Under the pieces are notes generated by a model that was given only the letters and a program-made list of their open reading frames with translations, did not search any database and was not told the origin of the DNA. The position numbers were made by a program, and so were the translations under genes. Shown piece by piece: positions 1 through 11,000 of a DNA stretch of 64,000 nucleotides (position 1 is its first letter; each line of letters begins with the position of its first letter). Origin of the DNA: Ophiodon elongatus. Lineage: Eukaryota; Chordata; Actinopteri; Perciformes; Hexagrammidae. Location: assembly GCA_016806645.1 (NCBI GenBank), contig JACSYO010002161.1, positions 467,001 to 531,000 of the forward strand. Direction: 5' to 3'.

Positions 1-693
1 GACACCTCTCTGGTAAACGCAAGATTTAAAGTGGCGCTTTTTCGTGATTCTTTGTGGAGAAACTCAGTTTTACAGATCTGTCGGTGAAAGCAACGAATCA
101 ATTAGTTGACAAAATTGTAAGAATGCTCGTCTTTATTTGGGTAAATGCGGCAGAACCCCCTGTGTTCAACACGCTGAAGCCCGATACAAACAACACTTTA
201 AATGAAGGCACCGGGGGTCAGCACACTCGTCCATCTGACACACTGTCAGCCAGACCTGAACATCAGGAGCCCCACAAAGACTGTACCGGTTGGAGTATTG
301 ATCCGATTATAGTCGGACCGAAACCAATGTGTGTTTTCTTCATTCATTGTTTCGTCTATAAAATGTCACAATGATGCAGCAAATCCTCACATTTGAGTAG
401 CTGGAATATTTTGCATGTTCGCCTTCATAATGACTCCAAATGATGAACTGGATTACAACATTTGCTGTTGATCTTTTTGTTGTTGTTCCTGAACTATTTT
501 GTTTCAGCAATACATAATATTACATTGCTTTTATTTTTGTCCACCCTCTGTGTATATGCCATTGGTATCAGGCCTCGTCACACAGGAAGTGACAAGCCAA
601 TCGTTACAGAAGGAAATTACATTTGTGCATCAAGCAGTGTCATTTGTCACTTTTAGCAACCAGGACCTGTGAACGTCAGTAAGAACTAGTTAC
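1..693. other. left-edge flank downstream of the F-box exon
   Basis: No convincing exon was found here on either strand. The F-box gene reads leftwards from 694, so this stretch should be the start of its first intron. It is moderately AT-rich and unique-looking. Short open frames on the plus strand (54-374, 462-656) show no recognisable domain and are treated as chance. Confidence 0.4.
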
Positions 694-1257
694 CTGGTCC
701 ATCTTCGTAATACTGTCCTGGTGTGAACTGGAGCTGGAGTGGACCCTGAGGTCCAGCGGCTCCAGCAGAGTAAACGTCCAGTTGAGGTCCAGGTGGCTGA
801 GGTCTCTGCAGTGGACGTTCTCCAGCAGGCGACTCAGCAGCTCGCACCACTTGTTGCAGCGGTCCCCCAGGTCGAAGCTGGCCTTCAGCGTGAGCAGGCT
901 GGCCCGTCGCGAGATGAGGTGGTGGGTGTAATGGTGGACCCAGGCCTTCCACCTCTCGAACTCGCGGTTGGAAACCAGCAGCCCCTCCTGGCCCAGGTGG
1001 AAGACGCCACGGCGGGAGTAGTCCGCCACCCGCCACAGCTTCCAGGAGCGGACGAGGCGGCTCCAGCTCGAGCAGACCAGGGCGCTGCTGCATTTGTCCA
1101 CCTCGTTCAGAAAGGACAGGACGTGCAGCTGGCACTCCACCGGCAGGAAGTTGAAAGGGAAGTGGTCGTCTGCTGCTTTCCGCCGGCTCCTCATGGGGAC
1201 GAGGGGCCTCTTCCGCGGCGACATAGTGGCAGATGATGAAATGATATTGGTGGTCAT
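694..1257 (-). CDS. F-box protein, first coding exon (partial gene)
   Basis: The open frame begins at an ATG at 1257. A second in-frame ATG at 1224 has a better start context, with A at -3, and may be the real start. A basic N-terminus (SPRKRPLVPMRSRRK) is followed by an F-box: FNFLPVECQLHVLSFL, then ALVCSSWSRLVRSWKLWR, about residues 35-80. F-box proteins bind SKP1 through this motif and deliver substrates to SCF ubiquitin ligases. The rest of the exon (LLTLKASFDLGD, LSHLDLNWTF) looks like the start of a leucine-rich substrate region, loosely as in the FBXO33/FBXO39 group. I cannot fix the subfamily. The exon most likely ends at 694: the bases on the minus strand read CAG|GTAACT, a good donor, and the frame stays open to there. 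Later exons lie beyond the left edge. GC content is far above the flanks, as expected of a real coding exon. Frames read through the same DNA on the plus strand (739-1236) and in another minus frame (686-1279) are shadows. Confidence 0.8.
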
Positions 1258-2171
1258 TGGTGGAGGTCAGAATCGCCACCGGGTGGTCTTGCAGTCTGGC
1301 TTTGCCATAAATACCTGTGGCCTGGGGAAGTCTATCCAGATAAAGAAAAAGGAAACATCATGTAACTCATGTAAGATGTTGACTTGGTCGTCGGAAACAA
1401 ACAACATTAGGTGGTCTGTGTGCAATGGAAGTGCGGGTCAGTTTGAACTGGTAAAGGTATAGAAACTCAACTTGGCAGCATGTGGCTACAGTTCAAAGGT
1501 CAACGGGTCGTAGATGTAATTAGACCACATCATGGGAATTCTCCCCTTTAAAGTCCTGTGTGCAAACACGTTTTGGTCGTGACTAAATAATAACAACAAC
1601 TTGTTTTGAGCGAAGTGGTCCATAGGAGCCGGTTCCGACAGCCAGGTGGTGTAAAAGTAGCACTTCACCAGTCCCCGTCGTGTGATCCACGCTTTGGTCT
1701 CTGCACTAAATGACACTTTAATGAACTGACTCCTCGGCCTGAACATGACTCCGTTGTCTCTTCTCCTTTTGCTGACCGTTACTTTCCGGCTTCTGTCGTA
1801 AATAACGGGCCCGTTCACAGACTATGGGCTTCTACCCACAACGGTCACCGCGGTGTTGCACAGTTATCGATATATATTATTAGATTATAGTCTTTACCTT
1901 TTGGTCGAGCTCCCTCCGTCCTCGGTTTAAAAAGCTAACCTGCTAGAAGCTAACGTTAGCAGCCAGGAGACAAAGCAGTTTAAAATTCAACCTGAACACA
2001 CAGTGTTGTTGCATTTTTTCTCGAAATTGCATCATATCCAGACGTATAAGGAACTGTAAAGCAACTTATACAAATCCAGAAGTTTAAAAAGATAGAAAAA
2101 AGAACAGTATTCAGTAACTAGCCGGCTAGTTAGCTGCCGAACAGCTGAGTTCTGTTGTTGTTTTTGTTGTG
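1258..2171. other. upstream region of the F-box gene, with an unassigned minus-strand frame
   Basis: This stretch should contain the F-box gene promoter and 5' UTR. A minus-strand open frame of 110 codons (1486-1818) has a basic start (DRSRKVTVSKRRRDNG) and balanced composition, but I recognise no family and see no confirming splice pattern. It could be 5' UTR, a small unknown gene, or chance. No canonical TATA box was identified. Confidence 0.3.
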
Positions 2172-2387
2172 ATGGCGTCATCAACGTGCGTCGGGCTGCC
2201 CGTTTTGTATCACGGCGTTGCGCCTTCGGGGCGGGCGGAGGTAGTGTTTGAAAGTAAAGTGTTGAGAAGAACAATTGTTCCAGACTCGACGCCAACAGTG
2301 AGCATCCATGGAAACACAAACCCAAAGAAACGAGACAATACTTGTGGGAGTTGTTTGAAGGCCTCAGGCGGATTTGGAAGGGAATGA
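2172..2387 (+). CDS. hypothetical small open frame, divergent from the F-box gene
   Basis: An ATG at 2172, preceded by another in frame at 2169, opens a 71-codon frame starting MASSTCVGLPVLYHG. It lies in a locally GC-rich, CpG-containing stretch. No domain, signal peptide or membrane segment is recognised. The divergent position relative to the F-box exon would fit a bidirectional promoter, but the minus strand is also open here (2032-2478), so this is at best a weak candidate. Confidence 0.15.
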   Translation: MASSTCVGLPVLYHGVAPSGRAEVVFESKVLRRTIVPDSTPTVSIHGNTNPKKRDNTCGSCLKASGGFGRE

Positions 2388-2566
2388 GCGCCCTCTGTCG
2401 GTGGCACAGGGTTTTTAACAGAGTGTGCCTCCAGAACATAGATTGGCTTCGTTTATACAACATACAACCTCCATACAATGCACATTACAATACAACTGTC
2501 CCTCTGATGAAAACCCTCTTACAACAGAATATTCACTGCTGCATCATCAATCAACATATCATCAAT

Positions 2567-2567
<1 letters not shown>

Positions 2568-2638
<71 letters not shown>
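2568..2638. repeat. (TTA)n trinucleotide microsatellite
   Basis: About 24 uninterrupted TAT/ATT units. It creates artificial poly-Leu and poly-Ile frames in the translations, which are not genes. Confidence 0.97.
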
Positions 2639-2640
<2 letters not shown>

Positions 2641-2853
2641 TGTCACTGTTCATACAGTCAGGGCCAGATGTATTTGGACTGTGACACAATTTTTCTTATT
2701 TTCCTCTTTGCATGACTTTACACAGATTTGAAATGAAGCAGTCACTATGTGGTTGAAGTGTAGACTTTCAGCTTTAATTTCACAGTTCCCCACATTTTCA
2801 GAGGCTCAAAAGTAATTAGACAATTGTCTTACAAATGGTTTGATGGCCAGGTT

Positions 2854-2974
<121 letters not shown>

Positions 2975-3120
2975 TGTATTGGTGTACAGGTGTGGCCTGT
3001 TCCCTCATTATTTCATGACACATTAAGCAGATAAAAAGGTCTGGAGATGATTCAACATGTTGAGTTTGCATTTGGTAGCTGGTCCATGGAACTCTCAGCA
3101 TGAGGACCAAAGAGGTGTCA

Positions 3121-3602
3121 ATGCAAGTGAAGGAGTCCATTAAAAGACTGAAGAACTATACAAAGCTATCAGGCAGATAGCAGAAACATTAGGATTGACC
3201 AAATCAACAGTTTGGTACATTTCTAAAAAGAAGGAATGTACCAACACCAAAAAGCCCAGAAGACCACGGAAGACATGCAAAGTAGACGTAGCAGAACTCT
3301 TTCCTTGGTGAAGAAAAACCCTTCACAACATGAATACTGAGGTCAAGAAGACACTAGAGGAGGTAGGCGTCTACAATCAAGAGATGCCTTCATGAATCTG
3401 AATACAGAAGGTGCAAACCACTGGAACACAGAAGAACAGGAAGGCCAGATTAGACTTTACAGAAAACATCTGAATAACCCTGATCAGTTTTAGATGAAGG
3501 TTCTTTGGAAGATGAAACCAAGATGAACTTGTACCAGAATGATGGGAAGAGAAAAGTATGGAGAAGGAAAGGAACGGCTCCTGATCCGAAGCAAACCACA
3601 AC
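3121..3602 (+). pseudogene. Tc1-type transposase remnant
   Basis: Conceptual translation in shifting frames gives transposase fragments. The N-terminal helix-turn-helix region reads like QVKESIKRLKNYTKLSGR and TKSTVWY, followed by a basic linker with KPRRPRK-like residues. Next comes a segment like VKKNPSQH, and then part of the catalytic DDE region with DETKMNLYQNDG and RKVWRRKGTAPDPKQTT. There are several stops and frameshifts, and sequence after the middle catalytic block is missing, so no active enzyme is possible. Transposases of this family cut and paste DNA at TA dinucleotides. Confidence 0.8.
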
Positions 3603-3965
3603 ATCTCATCATGGCTGTAATTCCTAAACAGTTAATGCCATAGTTTTGTTATATCCATTGAAATAAAGCTGAAAGTCTACACTTCAACCACATAGTGACT
3701 GCTTTATTCAAAATCCATTGCAGGCGTGTAAATAGGCAAAATTAGAAATATTGTGTCAGTCCAAATACTTATTGCTGTGACTATACACACTGTATATACA
3801 ATATATAGACATATATACATACATCTTTACATGTACTACTGTACATAATCCTCCAGTCCACATACATCCATTCAGTATTTATTTATTTACACTATTTGTA
3901 TTGTAAGAACAGTTGACTTGTATATAGACGTCTTATTTTTTATTTTATTGTTAGTCATTTGTGTT

Positions 3966-4050
3966 TATATATATATATATATATATACATACATACATAC
4001 ATACATACACACATATATATATATATATGTATGTATATATATATATATAT
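3966..4050. repeat. (TA)n/(CATA)n microsatellite
   Basis: TA runs flank a block of CATA units. It is low-complexity DNA with no coding content. Confidence 0.95.
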
Positions 4051-4439
4051 ATTTCATTATATTAATGTAAATACGAATATTTTTCCTTCACTACTTCTGC
4101 TCATAACAGTCCTGACTATTCTTTACCTTTATTTGTCCAGTTTTGTTTTTATTTTGTTGTCCTGCTATTCTATTTCTGTCAAGTACAACTAGAGAGAATG
4201 CAAAAAAAGAAATGAGTAGAATTCCTAGTACAGGCACAAGAACTTGGCAAATAAATCCGATTTTGAAATACATTTGGGCATATTACATAGTGTGTTATTG
4301 TGTGGCAGAGGTCACAACTCAAGCATTATACTATTTTTGTTTGTTATTCATTTATATGCGAATTACGTGTTTTTAAAGGGTGAATTTGCACCTTTTCTAA
4401 TTATCATTTTCTTTTTAATTGTGATTTATTTTTCACCAC

Positions 4440-5130
4440 TAGATGGCAAAAAAAAAAGAGTCGGTGATGAAGGTTGGCTGCCTTCCCGTAGCATCCCCTT
4501 GATGATAGCGCACAGGTCTGCCCGTGGAAACCGTTCAGTCCCGCCGCAGGTCCCGACAGAGCAGAGCAGACATATGTCCCTCCCTCTAGCCGGTCCTCTG
4601 GAGACAGATTCCACAGCGGCCTCTCTGTACAGCCACAGCGAAAGAGGGGGGGAGCTCTTTAACTTCTTCATATTGTTCCGGCCGTGTGACTGACAGTGAG
4701 GGCAAAGCGTGACGCTTGTGTTGCAGCCGTCTCGATGCATTCACGTCCTCGTCCAGCCCGCTCGCGGGGTCACGTTCTGACGAGGGGTCCGGTCTTATGG
4801 TCTAGCAGCACGCACCACGTAGCACACGTAGACTCTCGTCATAACACGTAGCACACGTAGACACGCTCAGAACGCGAGCCTCGTGCGGCGTTCAACGGCC
4901 CTTCTCTGCAGTGAGGGGACAGTATTTCGCAGCAATGTGCCAATCAATGCTCTCGTCGACATGAGTATAAAATATGAAATATTATCAGAAGGAGGCAGGG
5001 TGGACGTCAGCTGCAAAAAGAGCGAGACAGAGTGGACACATGGCCCAGATTGTACAGCCTTAATTAACCCCATATGAGCCAGCAACTGGGGACCCTCCAG
5101 TCAGCCAACCCGCTGCTGGCCAGGACAGCC
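4440..5130. other. CpG-rich patch without an assignable gene
   Basis: This stretch is much richer in G, C and CpG than its surroundings (for example 4500-4640 and 4690-4900). A minus-strand frame at 4426-4740 and short plus-strand frames are open, but none resembles a known protein and no splice-site pair supports an exon. It might be a repeat, an unannotated CpG island or an old gene fragment. Confidence 0.35.
4816..4862. repeat. 18-bp direct repeat, two copies
   Basis: CACGTAGCACACGTAGAC occurs at 4816-4833 and again, identically, at 4845-4862, a 29-bp period. Each copy contains two ACGTAG cores. Confidence 0.9.
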
Positions 5131-5490
5131 TCCAAGACAGTGGGCGGGGCCTCACGATATATAAACAAAAGTAGTTGACTATATCGATATCGTGATACAA
5201 GACTAGATCCCTCTTCGATTTTTAATGTGGTAGTATAACAACATACACGTTGTTTTTTCCTGGTTTGAAATACTGTATTATAGTAAAGTTATGTAATTTT
5301 CTGAACTTACCAGACTGTTCCAGTTGCTCTATTATTTTCTGTCATTATCCACATTAAGGGTTAATATTTATCAAAAATCTCAATGTATAAATATTTCGTG
5401 AAAAGCACCAATGGTCAACCCTATAATATGTTCGCATTATCGATATCGAGGTATTTGGTCAAAAATATCATCCTTTTCGCCCAGTCCTGG
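5131..5490. mobile_element. hAT-like MITE, degenerate
   Basis: The right end reads TTCGCCCAGTCCTG and the interior near both ends contains ATATCGATATCG-type sequence, as in the better preserved element at 16951-17201. The left end is poorly conserved (GTGGGCGGGGCCTCACGATA) and no target duplication was found, so the boundaries are approximate. Confidence 0.5.
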
Positions 5491-5599
5491 TTACTATAAC
5501 TGTAACTCCAGTTATATGATTACATGTAACGTAAATGTTATAACAATCTTCATATACAGGTGCAGTCATGAAATTTGACCTTTTCTGTGTAGCGCTCAG

Positions 5600-5985
5600 G
5601 GAGCAACTTGGGTTTCAGTGTGTTTGATATGCAGGGAGGAGGAGGGGATTGATCTGCCAACCTTGTGGTTAAAGGGAAGCCCACTTTACCCACTGATCCA
5701 CATAGCCAACAAGTCCAGCGAGGCTCTGCCTCAGCACCTTGAGACAGATCTTTGCCCTCCCCACCCAATCAGGAGGTGGTAACAACAGCGAAACACTAGC
5801 ACATTGTGGCTGGGAGACTTAAGCTGCTCAGCTTCTCCTTTCCAGCCATTAAAGCAAGGTGGCACCTTAGCACCTCCTATCAGTGTATGAATGGGTGAAA
5901 GATGTCATCATGTAGTGTTAAAGCGCTTTGAGTGGTAGGAAGACTAGAAAAGCTCTATACAAGTACAGGTCCATCCATTTATGTA
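5600..5985 (+). mobile_element. SINE (tRNA-derived, fish type), diverged
   Basis: The body ends with AAAGCGCTTTGAGTGGTAGG and then AAGACTAGAAAAGCTCTATA, followed by CAAGTACAGGTCCA. The copies at 34555-34765 and, inverted, at 55633-55905 share this tail. The 5' part (5630-5700) keeps a stretch like GGGATTGATCTGCCAACCTT. The left boundary is uncertain. Confidence 0.7.
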
Positions 5986-6054
5986 TTCATGTATTTGCTA
6001 TTTATAATACTTGTTTTTTCTTTTATTATGTATCTGTGCTTGCACTTTAACTTT

Positions 6055-6120
6055 GCTGCTGCGATCCTGCAAATTTCCCCCTGTGGGACTAATAAAGGAT
6101 ATCTTATCTTATCTTATTTA
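6055..6120 (+). repeat. LINE/SINE 3' tail with (TCTTA)n
   Basis: The sequence CTGTGGGACTAATAAAGGAT followed by ATCTTATCTTATCTTA is a well-known 3' end shared by fish LINE and SINE copies. Only the tail is recognisable here. Confidence 0.7.
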
Positions 6121-7430
6121 CCATAACTCTATCAGGAAAGAGAGTCCACTCAATTGGGGGACTTGGGAATGTGTCAGCCTTCTTGTGAAAGATAGAAAGG
6201 TTCTCCAACCATGACACACACCAGGGGACAACCCGATACTCTCTATAACTGCGACATGGGGCGGGGATGTGGAGCATTGCTTGTCGTGGTTCAGGTGCAA
6301 TTCCAGCCACACAAAACCAACTCTTAGATAGTTACTTCTCAGGTTAGGCTATGGTGCGGCTGCCCTTGATGCACCACCAGGTGAGCGGTTGACATCAGCC
6401 AAAACCGAGACATGAACATCTCTGCCATTACCCAACAGCAGCTGTACCTGGCGCAATAGAGCATAGTGCAAGAATCCAAGCAGAAGACAAGACTGAATTG
6501 AGTGGTTTATTGAAACAGCTTTTACAGGGCGAGGTTCCTAACTGATTGGGCGATTAGTTCAAAGATCTGTCTCGGCTTTGATGTGGTTAACCAATATCGA
6601 AGCGAACCCATGTTTGTTAAGGCTACAATAAAAACTCCACCGGTACGTTGGTCGGCAGAAATGTATATTACACGTTTATTGCACATTCAAAAACAAAGCA
6701 GATATCTGTTAATATTGCTTGTTGATAAAGATAAATCTGAGCTACTTCTGTAGGTAGTAGAGCAGTGTGGAAGTTAGTTGCATTTGCTATATCTGATCTG
6801 GAACAACGTAGAGTGTTCGTCAAATAATTCAATTTAGTAAAAACTGTAAGCTCAAATTTTTGTTCAACAATAAAGTGCATTTACAGGGTCAGGTGCAAAA
6901 CAATTATAAAAGAATACAAGTGTGCTGACAACTATTTCAACTATATAGTATAAGAATAATATAACATAAATATATAATAAATAAATATCTGAAAGATATT
7001 TTTCTTTTCTCTATTTTATTGCACACTTCAGACACAAAAAAGTGATTAAAAACTAGGTTACACTTTTCTTTTTACATTAAACCTTTATTAAAAATCATTC
7101 AAAAGTACAAACAGACATGTACACAACACAATGGTACAGAGAAACAAGGATATGAATTTAAATAAGTAATAATGATAATTAAAAAAATAGAAGGGCAATG
7201 AATACAATTCAATATTAGGAAAGAAATACCATTGTCTTTCAAGAGTTCACCATACATTTTGGCAGTTTATCACTTTTCTTAGTGTTTCTATTATATATGT
7301 TATATGACATATATATATATATTTTAAAATGCACAGCAAAATCCAATGAAATTGGGGCTAACTTGTAAACTGTATGTCCTTATTAATATGTTGTATATTG
7401 AATTCGTATTCGTCTGTCGGATAACCCCTG
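6121..7430. other. intergenic, AT-rich, no gene seen
   Basis: No exon or clear repeat was recognised. 6880-7330 is strongly AT-rich with a short TA run near 7308-7325. Confidence 0.5.
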
Positions 7431-7474
7431 AAGGCACCGTCGGGCTTGTTTTGGTCCTGAGGGGCTGTGTCCGA

Positions 7475-7600
7475 GCCAACCAATGAGGTGAAGAGAAGGG
7501 GCTCGGAAGTGGCACGTGACCCCCTGTCTCCCCGCCCTATTCAACTCCGTTGTAAAGCGGCGCGTCCCTCATACTTAATTCATTCCTTCTCCAGTGAGCG
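7475..7600 (+). promoter_or_regulatory. chka: chka proximal promoter
   Basis: This CpG-containing stretch is about 250-380 bp upstream of the start codon. It has a CCAAT box (7480-7484), a CACGTGAC E-box of the USF/TFE type (7513-7520) and a GC box CCCCGCCC (7530-7537). There is no TATA box. Transcription probably starts between about 7540 and 7620. The 5' UTR then runs to 7851 without visible introns. The elements are read directly; their use is inferred. Confidence 0.55.
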
Positions 7601-7851
7601 GTGACTGCGGAAGCCTGTCCCCGTTACTTCTCCACGACGCCAGAGCGACACTTCGCATTCTACCAACGAAAAAAAATAAAGACAAACGAAACAACACTCT
7701 GTCCTTCATACATTCACAGAGAGAGAAAGATATTTGTGGCCGAATAACCGACATACATCTCGACTGCGACACAAGCCAGAGGCTACACATCCGCCTACTC
7801 GCTCAGTGGGGGTGTTTATTTGCGTTTTATTTCTTCTTTTAAGAAGCAGAA

Positions 7852-8087
7852 ATGAAAACCAAATTCATCAACGGGGTCTCCTCCTCCCCCTCCATGTCGC
7901 TGGGCATCCTGGTGACCGAGAACGCGCTGCAGGTCCAGCCCGACGTCGAGGAGGACTGCAAGGAGCTGGCCCACCTCGACCATCCCGACCTGGACACCCA
8001 GCGCAAGGCGTATCTGTGGTGCAGAGAGTTCCTCCATGGAGCCTGGAAAAGCCTGGCCAAGGACCAGTTCCACATCACCATCATAAG
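7852..8087 (+). CDS. chka: chka exon 1
   Basis: Start codon at 7852 with a purine at -3 (GAAATGA). The exon encodes MKTKFINGVSSS, a variable N-terminal region, and then RKAYLWCREFLHGAWKSL, the conserved start of the kinase fold, ending HITIIR. The donor is CATAAG|GTAGGC, and the last arginine codon is split 2+1 with exon 2. The vertebrate N-terminal proline-rich tract is replaced by a shorter acidic stretch. Confidence 0.95.
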
Positions 8088-11000
8088 GTAGGCCGGCTCA
8101 TTGGCTGCCAGGTGGAAACAGGCCCCGGCTGGTGGCAGCCCGTGTGAGAAGGCTGCTGTTCTCTTCGTGTTGTCTCGTGATGTTAACCGTTAAAGGGCCA
8201 ACCCGCCCTGGATAAGGATGCTGTGCTAGCTCTGTAGCTTTCTATGTGAACCCGACAAATACATCTCATTTTATTCCGACCTCACCTTTTTAAAATGGTG
8301 TTGTGGGACATTTGGAGGCCAATAACGGTGGCATTAAAAACATTTTTTTATTACAATATTTCTTTTAGACTTAAACCTCTATTTTAGGTGTTAACAAAAT
8401 AGGTTTCTTTTAAAATAAAAAATCTCTTCAACTTTTTCTAAAATAAACTGCTGCTTTTAATTCTAATGAAATTATCTAATGTGGAGCGACATCTGGCCTC
8501 CAAACCTATGACAACAATTTATGTAAGGGATTAAGGGTTTACAGGCGACAGTTGAGCGAGGTAATGTGAGACTGTAATGCATCCTATTCTATTATTCTAC
8601 TGCCTATCATCCTGAGCTGAGAGAGCACGACGCAGAGACGGGTAGCAAGAGGTTTTCTTTGGAAGCTATGTCTACATGTAACCATGTCCCACGTCTCTTC
8701 TGTCCCCCAGGGGTGGTCTGAGCAACAAGCTCTTCCTGTGCAGCCTCCCCGACAGCCTGGACACTGTTGGGGACGAGCCCCGGAGCGTCCTGCTGCGCCT
8801 CTATGGGGCCATCCTGCAGGTGGGAGCCGCATCTCTTATCGCTTTTTTAAACGCTGTTGTTTTACTGCAGAAAAAGAGAGCTACAAGTAAGCTAGACTCT
8901 AAACGAGGATGTCGTAGAAACTACTTTCCCTCAGTAGCTTGTAGATCTTAGTCTCATTGTTACAGTTTAGCTGCTTTAAACAAAAAGAAAAGATAAGTGC
9001 TGCTGCAGACCATTTCACAGTTGTACAAATGTGTCCCAGTTTATTTCCTGTCGCCGGTGTATGTCAATGACAGAGGCTGACAGGAAGTAAACATGGACAC
9101 AGGCAGTTTGCCGAGCAATGCGACTGCGTTGAAACGGTCTAAGGGGCACGCACAAACTACAGCAGACAAACACTCTCTTTTTTATTCTTTTTTTTTACTT
9201 CCTGTAAAAATGTTTGACTTATCACAGAGATGACTCATGTAACTGGGGTCAAAGGTCAATATGAGCTGATAATCACAGAAACAAACAAACAACAAGATAA
9301 AACATACTACTGTGTGATGTGACCCTGTCGCCCCCAGAGCTTGTTGTGTGCGTGCGTGTGTCTGCAGCTCATATGCTTATGTGTGTATGTGTGTGTGTGT
9401 GTGCGCGCGCGTGTTAGCCATTGTTGTACATGATGATGTACCCCCATGGCTGTACATGCATGTGTTCTTTGCCGTAGGCTTCCCAAAGGAGCGTGCCCTC
9501 CTGGGTACTCTTGTTCCCAGGTGAACCCACCAAAAAACACGGTACAGTATGAGATCCCTGAAATCTCAGCCTAATACAAAGAAGTAACACACACTGACTC
9601 ATGCAGCACAACACCCGGCTGGGAAGACACAGTATGAAGGGAACAACCCGAGCGCCGAAACACCTCTCCTGTCTGTCTCCTTTCTTCTCTAAAAACCCGG
9701 CCTCGTGACTCTCAATCGTCTAAAAGTCAGCTGGATTTTTATTATTTTTTTATGGGTGACTTTTTGTCCTCGCGGCCTGCAAGGACAAAAAAACAAAAAA
9801 CAGCGTTGAGATAAGTCAGGAGTGTGCAGTTTGGCGTGTTGTTGCTTCACAGCTTGCATAAACGGGGATAGATAATGTATCTCGCTGTGAACACAGAGAA
9901 GCAGAGGTGATGTGGCCAGACTGTCCAGAGTTCATGATCCCAGTATTGCCAAGTATATAACAGAACAACAAAGATAAGCCGCTTGAGTCAGCATCACCTG
10001 CCACGGCGCACTGATTTCATATTGAGCGGCGGGAGGTCAAAGGCTTCCGAGCAAAACAGCACATACTAATCTCCTGCACTGCGTTCGCTTCGTCCTGCAG
10101 AAGCAAGAGACGCAGCGATAGGGTCCTATCCTGCTGCTCCCTCAGCCTTAAAATTTGCCCAATGAATCCTGCATTAGGTATTAACTAAAAGCCGCGTAAT
10201 AAAAGCCAACGGCAGCTTTTATTACCGGGGACGTCTGAGGGAGAGCTAAAGTGCTGTGTCCTTCACCAAGGTAACTGCAGCCGTCTCCATCAGGACAGTC
10301 GTGCCTCTCAGGAATTAGTCATGGCTAATCAAAACAGCTAATATAATTCAGGAGCTCTATGTCACCGTCAGAGTGCACCGCTACTAATGATTAAACTAAG
10401 CCAAACTGCACCGGAGGCGGCGTTTCTCAGCAATGAAGATATGTGAATAGCATATTGGATGATTGTAAATATAAATAAATAGATCTATCTTTTTTTACCC
10501 CGGCTATAATAGACCCTTTTACAGCCGACGCCATCAAAAATTTGCGTTCGCATGCCGGCAACAGAAGTGGCGTTCTTCCCCAGCCATCCAGACAAGCTGG
10601 CGAGCTTTATACGTTGAATTGAAACCGTCGCCATTATCAGAAGGTCTGGTTGTATGTTTGGTTGTCGGAATCGATTCAAGTTCTATAGAATTCCGCCAGG
10701 TGTTACAGATTATCAAGTGGCCGTGTTAACTGATGACTTTCAGCCGAATGCGTCCGTGGTTGCTCGTAGTAACTCAAGTAATTGGTTGCTAAAATAATAA
10801 ACACAGATATTTAAAATTGGTAAAGGACACCTTCATGTTCTGTTGCCGTTTTCAACAGCTGCCGTCGCTACGGTCAACCACGACACATTCGGGCGAGTCA
10901 CCAGTTAACACGGTCGCTGGTTAAACCAAAACACCGGCATCTATGGCTGCTAGCTATTAAACATGTTATTGACAACTGGACTGTTGTTAGCGCCCATTTT

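Noticed and set aside
686..1279. Long alternative frames over the F-box exon, including 739-1236 on the plus strand
   Set aside because: The F-box motif is in one minus-strand frame only; the others are shadows favoured by high GC content.
2342..2731. Frames with poly-Leu or poly-Ile resembling membrane proteins
   Set aside because: They are translations of the (TTA)n microsatellite.
7594..7842. 82-codon frame upstream of chka
   Set aside because: It lies in the 5' UTR, has no recognised similarity and ends before the chka start; at most it is an upstream ORF.
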